Below, in pieces: positions 1-5,539 of a stretch of 12,571 bases of DNA (position 1 is the stretch's first letter; every line of letters starts with the position of its first letter). The notes below the pieces were generated by a model. The model ran no database searches. It was not told where the DNA came from and worked only from the letters and a program-made list of their open reading frames with translations. The stretch lies in assembly GCA_913043805.1 (NCBI GenBank), contig CAJWMX010000031.1, positions 1 through 12,571 of the forward strand. The letters run 5' to 3'. Source of the DNA: an uncultured Acidobacteriota bacterium. GTDB taxonomy: Bacteria; Acidobacteriota; Vicinamibacteria; Vicinamibacterales; UBA8438. The translations under genes and the position numbers were made by a program.

Positions 1-319
1 CGTTGTCCATCCAGAAGTTGTTGTAGCCACCGACGTTGCCGCCCGCCTCGGTGCGACGTGCGTCGGCTTCCCACAGATCGATGTTCCGCTGCACGGCAGC
101 CGCCTCGCGCTCGGCCGCCTCTTCGGCGGTCAGGAACTCCTGGTCGGCCAAGGCCTCCGGGCGCTGCAGCGGCGTAATCGTCCGGAAATCCCACACCCCC
201 TGGAGGTCGGGGTCGCCCCAGCCTGTACGGGGCGGCTCCTGCGCCAGCGCCGGCGACACCACGCCGATCATGGCCGCGGCCAGGATCAACACGCCGAAGA
301 CGAAGTGTGCCCGTTTCAT
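1..319 (-). CDS. Secreted protein of unknown function, N-terminal part (runs off the left edge)
   Basis: Reading the minus strand from the ATG at 319 gives 106 codons open to the window edge. Residues 1-26 form a clear signal peptide (MKRAHFVF, a hydrophobic stretch, then SPALAQ), so the product is exported. The mature part begins EPPRTGWGDPDLQGVWDF, followed by RTITPLQRPEALAD and an acidic helix rich in Glu and Ala (EEAAEREAAA). From memory, this 'GDPDLQGVWDFRTITPL' opening is common in secreted proteins of Acidobacteriota of unknown role. The start is supported by a strong Shine-Dalgarno GGGGAGGG (minus strand, 326-333) six bases upstream. The gene is divergent from the secreted protein at 420. 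The rest of the protein, and so any catalytic domain, lies outside the window. Confidence 0.85.
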   Translation of the reverse strand, partial: MKRAHFVFGVLILAAAMIGVVSPALAQEPPRTGWGDPDLQGVWDFRTITPLQRPEALADQEFLTAEEAAEREAAAVQRNIDLWEADARRTEAGGNVGGYNNFWMDN

Positions 320-419
320 GAGATGCCCTCCCCTGTGCAACGACCGTGAATCACCGGTAAAGATAGCATGATCCGGCTCTGGCTTCTTGGCCACCAGGTA
401 TGCGAGAGTTGCTGCCACC
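320..419. promoter_or_regulatory. Divergent intergenic region between two secreted-protein genes
   Basis: These 100 bases separate the starts of the minus-strand gene (319) and the plus-strand gene (420), so promoters for both should lie here. A local AT-richer patch at about 357-372 (GGTAAAGATAGCATGATC) is the best place for -10 elements on either strand; no convincing -35 was found. The only clear element is the minus-strand ribosome binding site at 326-333. The promoter assignment is an inference from gene orientation. Confidence 0.35.
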
Positions 420-1250
420 ATGCGGTCTCCTTCACGCAGATCGACCCTCATCGGCGGACTCGGCCTGGCAGTGACGCTCCTCAGCGCCGGTCTCCACGCG
501 CAGACCGCGGCGTCCTCGGACGGCGTCTGGGAATTCGTCTCCGATAACTCGCTGGGCCCGGTCGGCGCCGGCAGCGGCCCCTTCGCGGTGACGGCGCCCA
601 ACACCGGTTCGTTCCCGTCCTTTGGCGAAGGCGGTGAGGGTGCGATGCCCTCGACGCTCACCCTGCCGGGCGGATCGCCCCAGACCGTGACCTGGAACGT
701 CGCCGGCACCAATGCCGCCCCGGTGAACGCGACCAACGTGTCGATCCTGCTCTCGACCGACAGCGGGCAGACGTTCCCGACCACGCTCCTTGCCAGCACG
801 CCGAACAACGGCTCGCAGGCGGTGGTCATCCCCAACAACGCGACCACCACGACCCGCATCAAGGTCAAGGGCGTCGGCAACGTCTTCTACGACATCTCGA
901 ATGTCGCCTTCACCGTGACGCTGAGCTCGGTGACCTTCACTGACGACCCGCTCGTGGTCGGCACCACCCTGGTGAAGGCGGTCCACTTCCAGGAAATGCG
1001 CGACCGGATCAACACGCTGCGTACCGGACGCGGCCTCAGCGCGTTCAGCTTCACCGACGCGACGCTCGTGGCCGGCACCACCCAGCCGCGGGCCATCCAC
1101 CTCACCGAGCTGCGCACCGCGCTGAGCGGCGTCTACACCAACGACGGCCTGGCCCTGCCCAGTTACACCAACACCTCGATCACGGCCGGCTCGGTGATTC
1201 GCGCCGTCGACGTCACGGAGCTGCGGGCGGCCATCGTAGCGCGCGAATAG
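420..1250 (+). CDS. Secreted protein with a protease-accessory-like beta domain and three C-terminal AVH/ELR repeats
   Basis: 276 aa from the ATG at 420. An in-frame TTG at 387 would add 11 residues ahead of the signal peptide and is less likely. Residues 1-28 are a signal peptide (MRSPSRRSTL, hydrophobic core, LHAQ). Residues about 88-166 (QTVTWNVAGTNAAPVNATNV, then LLSTDSGQTFP, IKVKGVGNVFYDISN) resemble the beta-sandwich that follows the catalytic domain in secreted reprolysin-type metalloproteases; no HExxH protease motif is present. Residues 172-272 hold three related units. Each starts with F/Y-T-D/N, has a V/I-x-G-T/S turn, and ends in K/R-A-V/I-H/D-x-x-E-M/L-R. The protein is presumably periplasmic or exported, perhaps a binding or adhesion module; the function is unknown. 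It ends 3 bases before the methyltransferase start, so the two may be cotranscribed. Confidence 0.8.
   Translation: MRSPSRRSTLIGGLGLAVTLLSAGLHAQTAASSDGVWEFVSDNSLGPVGAGSGPFAVTAPNTGSFPSFGEGGEGAMPSTLTLPGGSPQTVTWNVAGTNAAPVNATNVSILLSTDSGQTFPTTLLASTPNNGSQAVVIPNNATTTTRIKVKGVGNVFYDISNVAFTVTLSSVTFTDDPLVVGTTLVKAVHFQEMRDRINTLRTGRGLSAFSFTDATLVAGTTQPRAIHLTELRTALSGVYTNDGLALPSYTNTSITAGSVIRAVDVTELRAAIVARE
933..1235 (+). repeat. Three tandem protein-level repeats (AVH..ELR units) inside the secreted protein
   Basis: The units are at residues 172-197 (FTDDPLVVGTTLVKAVHF, then EMRDRI), 211-235 (FTDATLVAGTTQPRAIHL, then ELRTAL) and 249-272 (YTNTSITAGSVIRAVDVT, then ELRAAI). Spacing is about 38 residues. The shared pattern is [FY]T[DN]..[LI].[AV]G[TS]...[KR]A[VI][HD]...[EM][LM]R. 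The DNA has diverged, so this is an old protein repeat and not a recent duplication. The final unit runs almost to the C-terminus, like a terminal attachment or sorting module. Confidence 0.75.
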
Positions 1251-1253
1251 TCC

Positions 1254-2246
1254 ATGCGCCCGGTCCGCGCCCTCGTCTTGATTCTGCTGTCCCCGCTGCT
1301 CGTCGCACTGGGCGTGCTGTATGTGCCTGTCCTTCTGGTCGGCATGGTGATCTACATGCGGCGATTGGGAGCCACACGCGGCCAGGCCTCGGGCACCGCC
1401 TACGAACCGCTCCAGATGCGGCTCGTCTACCACCTCCTCGGAAATCGTCCCGATCCGGTGGCGTTCGAGCTGACGCCCCACCTGCCTGCCACGGACTGGG
1501 GGTTCCTCCCGGTACTGATATCGCCGTTCGTCTGGAGCATCAAACTGCTCGGATTCATACCGAAGGCCTTCCGATACCCGCCGTCGAACCCGACGACGTT
1601 CAGCGGCATGATGGGCGCCCGGTGCAAGCTGATCGACGACGCGCTCGAAGAGCACGCGGCCCACGGCGATCAGGTGGTGCTGCTGGGGGCAGGCTGGGAC
1701 GTCCGCGGCTACCGGCGGCCAGCCGACCAATCGGTACCCTGGTTCGAGGTGGACACGCCAGGCACGCAGGCGATAAAGCTCACCGCCGTTGAAGCGGCCT
1801 ATCTCGACGCGTCAGCCGTCACTTACGTCACCTGCGATTTCACCGAGCAGACCTGGCTCGACGCACTGGACGGCCACGGGTTCGATCGTTCGCGCCGGAC
1901 CTATGTCATCTGGGAAGGCGTGTCGATGTATCTGAACGACGAGGTGATAGCCGCCACGCTCCGCGCGGTGACCACGCTGCCCGCCGGCAGTCGCATCGCC
2001 TTCGACCTCTTCACCCGCCAGTGGCTCGAGACCAAGTTGGGACTCGCCGCCCGCCGGACGGTCAAGAGGACCTACGACGAGCCGTGGACGTGGGGACTCG
2101 AGCTGGACGGACCGCTGGCGCCGTCGGTCGAGGCATATCTCGGGGCGCACGGCCTGAACGTCGACCGATGCTGGCAGCTCGGCTTCGAGTCCGAGGGAGT
2201 CCCGGCCGTCGGCGCGGTCGTGCTGGCCGCGGTGCCCGAGCGCTAG
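1254..2246 (+). CDS. Membrane-anchored class I SAM-dependent methyltransferase, leucine carboxyl methyltransferase (LCM/PPM1) type
   Basis: 330 aa. The N-terminus (residues about 4-35) is a long hydrophobic segment (ALVLILLSPLLVALGVLYVP...) followed by YMRRLG, which predicts one or two membrane passes with the catalytic domain in the cytoplasm. The catalytic part carries the LCM-family signatures: a TTFSGMMGARCKLIDDAL segment, the SAM-binding loop LLGAGWDVRGYR, the acidic ribose-binding stretch FEVDTPGTQAIK, CDFTEQTWLDAL, and the family hallmark YVIWEGVSMYLND. Family members transfer a methyl group from S-adenosylmethionine to carboxylates or hydroxyls; the substrate here cannot be read from sequence. 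The ATG lies 3 bases after the stop of the secreted-protein gene, which suggests translational coupling. Immediately after its stop lies a truncated permease remnant. Confidence 0.88.
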   Translation: MRPVRALVLILLSPLLVALGVLYVPVLLVGMVIYMRRLGATRGQASGTAYEPLQMRLVYHLLGNRPDPVAFELTPHLPATDWGFLPVLISPFVWSIKLLGFIPKAFRYPPSNPTTFSGMMGARCKLIDDALEEHAAHGDQVVLLGAGWDVRGYRRPADQSVPWFEVDTPGTQAIKLTAVEAAYLDASAVTYVTCDFTEQTWLDALDGHGFDRSRRTYVIWEGVSMYLNDEVIAATLRAVTTLPAGSRIAFDLFTRQWLETKLGLAARRTVKRTYDEPWTWGLELDGPLAPSVEAYLGAHGLNVDRCWQLGFESEGVPAVGAVVLAAVPER

Positions 2247-2254
2247 CTCACGGG

Positions 2255-2947
2255 CTGCGGCCCAGCGGCCGAGTCGGCCGGACGTTCCACCGTGCGACAA
2301 GCGAGACGGCGGTGACGATCGTCGGGATTGCCGAGGACATCCCGATCCAGTCGCTGGACGAGGCCCCCGGCTGGCACGTCTACTTCCCCTACACACAACA
2401 AGAGAACTTCCTGGCCCACTTTCTCGGCCAAACCACCGGTGACGACGAGCAGGCGGCCCGCGCGATGGCCACGGCCGCCCGGACCCTCGACCCGCAGGTC
2501 ACCATCTGGACCACGTCCACGATGGCACGCCACCTGGCAGTCCCCCGCCTGCCTGCGCAGCTCGGGGCGCTGGTGCTGTCGCTGTTCGCGGGGCTAGCCC
2601 TGGCGCTGGCCATCATCGGGCTCTATGGCGTGGTGAGCTACTCGGTGGCCGCGCGGGGACGGGAGGTTGGGATTCGCATGGCCCTCGGAGCCGACGCACC
2701 GACCATCACCCGGCAGCTGGCCTCAAGCGGGTTACGGCTCGTGCTGGTGGGAAACGTGCTCGGGCTGGGGCTGTCGTTTCTCGCCTCCCGGCTCGTCGGG
2801 GGGCTCCTGGTCGACACCGGCCCGACCGACGTCGCGGCCTTTCCGGTGGCCCCGCTGCTACTCGGCGCGACGGCGGTGCTGACCAGCTATCTTCCCGCTC
2901 GGCGAGCCAGCCGCGCCAATCCCGTGATAGCACTGCGGGCCGACTAG
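2255..2947 (+). pseudogene. 5'-truncated MacB/ADOP-type ABC transporter permease (C-terminal remnant)
   Basis: About 230 codons read as the last part of an FtsX/MacB-type permease, whose full members are roughly 400-800 aa. Visible in order: the end of the periplasmic domain (GRVGRTF, TIVGIAEDIPIQSLDEAP, VYFPYTQQ); a membrane helix (LGALVLSLFAGLALALAIIG); the signature GREVGIRMALGA; two more helices (VLVGNVLGLGLSFLASRLVG and PLLLGATAVLTSY); and the C-terminal motif LPARRASRANPVIALRAD. The N-terminal helix, most of the periplasmic domain and any start codon with a ribosome site are missing. Homology begins within about 10-25 bases of the methyltransferase stop, and the same frame upstream runs through that gene as a meaningless overlap. 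A GTG at 2312 could start a product, but it would be a fragment. A deletion or recombination joint near 2247-2260 is the likely cause. Confidence 0.8.
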
Positions 2948-3001
2948 GCCGACCCCTGCGGTATAGTCGCTGGCCGACGCCGCCGTGGCGGCAGGCCCGA
3001 C

Positions 3002-3661
3002 GTGCGAAAGAAACTCAAGCGCTTCCGCGCCAACGCCGATCTGTCGAACCTGTTCGAACAGGGCAAGCCTGGCTACGAGACCCTCCGGGGCCGATGGGCC
3101 GAGGACGTCTTCGGCAACGCCCATCCGCTGGTGGTCGAGCTGGGCTGCGGCAGCGGCGAGTTCACGGCCGCGCTGGCCGAACGGACACCGCCTCAGAACC
3201 ATGTCGGCGTCGACAGGCGCGGGGCCCGGATGTTCATCGGCAGCCGCTACGCGCTGGAACACCAGCTCGCCAACGTGGCTTTCTTGCGCACCGACGTGGC
3301 CGATCTGGAACGCTTCTTCGCACCTGACGAGATCGACACGCTCTGGCTGACCTTTCCCGATCCCCGCCCCAAGACCAAGCAAGCAAAACATCGGCTCACC
3401 GCCCCGCCCTTCCTGAAGATGTACGAGCGCCTGGTCGGCCCTGGTGGCTGGGTGCGATTCAAGACCGACGATGCCGGCCTGTTCGACTACACGCTGGCGT
3501 TAGTCCGCCAGCACACGTCTACCGCCGAGCTGTCCTTTACCGACGACCTCCACCGGTCGCCGCTGGCCGGCGAGCAGTGCATGCTGGAAACGCGCTATGA
3601 GAAGCGGTTCCGTGCCGAGGGACTAAGCATCAAGTATCTGCAGTTTCAGTTCGGCCGGTGA
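3002..3661 (+). CDS. trmB: tRNA (guanine-N7)-methyltransferase TrmB
   Basis: 219 aa; the enzyme makes m7G46 in the tRNA variable loop using S-adenosylmethionine. Motifs in order: N-terminal KKLKRFRANADLSNLFEQ; SAM loop VELGCGSGEFTAAL; VGVDRRGARMFIGSRYALE; FLRTDVADLERFF; the catalytic TFPDPRPKTKQAKHRLT; FKTDD; and the C-terminal ETRYEKRFRAEGLSIKYLQF. The K-L-x-R-F start, the GVDxxGARM segment and the S-I-K-Y end resemble the Bacteroidetes-type TrmB more than the proteobacterial one. The start is GTG at 3002, preceded by GGCAGG (2990-2995). A short inverted repeat GCCGCC/GGCGGC (2979-2992) overlaps this ribosome site and could mask it. A TATAGT at 2962-2967 is a possible -10 element. Length and motifs are complete, so the gene should be functional. 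Confidence 0.93.
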   Translation: MRKKLKRFRANADLSNLFEQGKPGYETLRGRWAEDVFGNAHPLVVELGCGSGEFTAALAERTPPQNHVGVDRRGARMFIGSRYALEHQLANVAFLRTDVADLERFFAPDEIDTLWLTFPDPRPKTKQAKHRLTAPPFLKMYERLVGPGGWVRFKTDDAGLFDYTLALVRQHTSTAELSFTDDLHRSPLAGEQCMLETRYEKRFRAEGLSIKYLQFQFGR

Positions 3662-3683
3662 CTTCCGCACCCAGGTCCACACC

Positions 3684-4781
3684 TCAACGGTAGAGGTCGA
3701 GCCACCGCCGATCGTTCCGGTCCTTCAGCCACCAGGCCAGGCGGCCCGACCACACCAGACGCCCCCGGTAGGCAAGCGCCCGTCGGTTTCCCAGGTTGAG
3801 GATGCTCAGGTAGCGGTCTTGCGGCGTGAATGTCTCGAGCGAGCGTCCGTCGAGCGAGGCCCGCAGGTTGTGCAGCAGGATGGGTGCCTCGCGCACGGCA
3901 AACACTCCGATCTTGGGGAGGGGTCGGGGGACGAAGTGCAAGCAGTCGCCCGCGGCGAACACCCCATCGGCATCCATCACCTAAAGATGCCGATCGACGA
4001 TGACCGCGTCGTCACCGTCATGGCACTTCAGACCGGACGATCGCAAGAACCGGGGAGCCCGAGGACCGGTCGCCAGCACCACGGCATCGGCCGGCAGCTC
4101 GGTACCGTCATCGAGCACCACACGGCCTTCCTCCAGCCGGTCGACGCCAGCCTGGTTGAACCGCACCTTCATCCGGGCGAGACCTCGCTCCAGCGAGCGC
4201 CGCGCCCGACCCGGCAGCTCCGGGGTCACCCCGCCGCGACCTACCAGCGACACGCGTCCCCGTCCCCCGTTCCGACTCAAGCGATGCCGAAAGCAGCACG
4301 CCAGCTCGGTGCCGGTCACGCCGGCCCCGATCACGACGACACTGGGTGCCTCACCGGCCGAGACCTTGATATCGAGATCCGCGCACAGTTCAAACAGCAG
4401 CCGTACCGGCTTGACCCGGTAGAGACGCGGATGCTGGCCAGCCAGGAGCGACGGATCGCTCGTGCTTCCAACGTTGAGCGAGCACACGTCGTAGCCGACC
4501 TGCCGTCCGTTGGCCGTGGTCACCACTTTCGACGCGCTGTCGATCGCCGTCGCGGTGGTCCGCAGACAGCTCACGCCGGCCGCCGTAGCCAGCCGCTCGC
4601 CGTCGATCCGGTCGAGTTCAGGCGGGTAGTCACCGGCCACCACCCCGCTGGCCAACCCCGAGTACCAGAACACTTCGGGCGCGACCACGGTGACCTCGTG
4701 TCCACCAACCTGCAGCTCCTGGCACCGGCTGATCAGGTGCAGGTGGACATGTCCAGCTCCGAGAAGGAGACTCTTTCCCAT
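3684..4781 (-). pseudogene. NAD(P)H dehydrogenase-like FAD flavoprotein (NDH-2 / SelD-associated type) split by one in-frame TAG
   Basis: Reading the minus strand from the ATG at 4781 gives 266 residues, a TAG at 3983-3981, then 98 more residues in the same frame to the TGA at 3686-3684. The two parts make one ordinary 365-residue flavoprotein. Visible are the FAD Rossmann start LLLGAGHVHLHL (residues 5-16), WYSGLASGVVAGDYPPE (40-56), the NAD(P)H Rossmann motif VVIGAGVTGTELA (149-161), LATGPRAPRFL (236-246), and after the stop the second FAD motif GVFAAGDC (273-280) with PKIGVFAVREAP. The C-terminal WWLKDRNDRRWLDLY closely fits the family often found fused or linked to SelD; no selD is seen here. 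The stop falls where relatives have Gln (HL-Q-V), so one C-to-T change (CAG to TAG) explains it. The 266-residue product would lack the second FAD motif and is probably inactive. A start at 4829 is possible, but would add 16 residues ahead of the Rossmann fold. Confidence 0.82.
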
Positions 4782-4808
4782 CGTGGCAGCGAGCCCATCG
4801 CGCCCGGC

Positions 4809-4827
4809 GGCGCGGAAACGCCGCGCC
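4809..4827. other. Perfect 7-bp hairpin in the divergent leader region
   Basis: GGCGCGG (4809-4815), loop AAACG, CCGCGCC (4821-4827). It sits between the minus-strand flavoprotein start (4781) and the plus-strand small membrane protein start (4868). No T-run follows on either strand, so it is not a standard terminator. It could be a leader-RNA structure or an operator, or chance in GC-rich DNA. Confidence 0.3.
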
Positions 4828-4867
4828 ATTATGCGTCGGTTCGCCCAGTCAGGATTTCCGGATTCCC

Positions 4868-5191
4868 ATGACCACTCTCGAGACCCAAACGACCGGCGGG
4901 CTGTTTATCGCGGCGGCGCTCATGTTATGGCTGGGCTGGGTCCTGCTCCCCGCGAAGATCGGCGCGTATTTCGAGCCGAGCGACTTCGCCGCGGTCAACC
5001 AGAGCCGGCGGCCATGGATCTGGCTCTATCTGTTCGGCTACGTGGTGGGGCTGATGGCGTGCTTCGCGCTGGCGACCCTCGTGTCGGACCAACCTGGCCG
5101 TATCGTGGTCTGGCCGGCGGTCGGGGTGCCGAGCGCGGGGCTGCTGATGACCACCCTGGCCTACGCCTTCTACTACCACTTCGGCGCCTAG
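4868..5191 (+). CDS. Small membrane protein of unknown function (three predicted helices)
   Basis: 107 aa. Hydrophobic segments at about 10-28 (GLFIAAALMLWLGWVLLP), 50-71 (WIWLYLFGYVVGLMACFAL) and 80-102 (VVWPAVGVPSAGLLMTTLAY), joined by the polar stretch FEPSDFAAVNQSRRP. The C-terminus is the aromatic AFYYHFGA. No enzymatic motif is visible and I do not recognise a named family. It starts at ATG 4868; an AGGA at 4851-4854 is rather far for a ribosome site, so the start is good but not certain. It is followed after 12 bases by a second small membrane protein on the same strand, probably in one transcript, and is divergent from the broken flavoprotein gene. Confidence 0.75.
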   Translation: MTTLETQTTGGLFIAAALMLWLGWVLLPAKIGAYFEPSDFAAVNQSRRPWIWLYLFGYVVGLMACFALATLVSDQPGRIVVWPAVGVPSAGLLMTTLAYAFYYHFGA

Positions 5192-5203
5192 GGCGCGCTC
5201 GAC

Positions 5204-5503
5204 ATGGATAGTCAGGACGAGAGCAGCATCACTGAATTCATCGCCTCCCTCCGGGTCAGCACCGAGTGTGTGACCTGCCTGGTGCGGTTCGGGCGCGTTT
5301 TCATCGGCGTGGGTCAGCTCACGCTCGTCATCGGGCTCTCGCTCTCGACGGGCGTGTGGCCGATCTGGCTCCTGGGAGCGGGCGGCCTTCTCGGAGTCGC
5401 CGGCATGGGCCTGCCCGACAAACTGCGTCTCTACCAGCCGGTCTTCCACCTCAACGCGCTCTGGCTCGCGTCGCTCGGCGGGGTCACGCTGACCCTCACC
5501 TGA
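5204..5503 (+). CDS. Small membrane protein with an N-terminal CxxC, unknown function
   Basis: 99 aa. A short soluble N-terminus (MDSQDESSITEFIASLRVS) leads to C22-x-x-C25 (ECVTCLVRFG) just ahead of the first membrane helix (about 28-48). Further hydrophobic segments are at 50-70 (VWPIWLLGAGGLLGVAGMG) and about 80-97. The loop GLPDKLRLYQPVFHLN separates the last two. The CxxC at the membrane boundary could bind metal or form a disulfide, but there is no thioredoxin fold. It starts 12 bases after the preceding small membrane protein gene and is likely cotranscribed with it. No family was recognised. Confidence 0.72.
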   Translation: MDSQDESSITEFIASLRVSTECVTCLVRFGRVFIGVGQLTLVIGLSLSTGVWPIWLLGAGGLLGVAGMGLPDKLRLYQPVFHLNALWLASLGGVTLTLT

Positions 5504-5505
5504 GC

Positions 5506-5523
5506 GAACGGGCCCGGCCGTTC
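5506..5523. terminator. Possible bidirectional hairpin between convergent genes
   Basis: GAACGG (5506-5511), loop GCCCGG, CCGTTC (5518-5523), in the 36-base gap between two convergent stops (5503 and 5540). The stem is short (6 bp) and no T-run follows on either strand, so intrinsic termination is only a guess based on position. Confidence 0.3.
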
Positions 5524-5539
5524 CCGCCCTCTACGCCAA

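Noticed and set aside
387..419. TTG at 387 as the start of the secreted repeat protein
   Set aside because: It would place 11 extra residues before a normal signal peptide; the ATG at 420 gives a standard n-region.
432..1730. Long open frame on the minus strand opposite the secreted protein and methyltransferase
   Set aside because: It overlaps two well-supported plus-strand genes, has an Arg/His/Gly/Glu-rich composition typical of antisense frames in GC-rich DNA, and shows no motif.
3981..3983. Amber recoding (suppressor or special amino acid) at the TAG in the flavoprotein gene
   Set aside because: TAG ends at least five other genes in the window, the codon is one base from the expected Gln codon, and no recoding structure is seen.
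3819..4871. 350-codon plus-strand open frame opposite the broken flavoprotein
   Set aside because: Flavoprotein motifs are all on the minus strand; the plus-strand product has low-complexity Arg/His/Pro composition.
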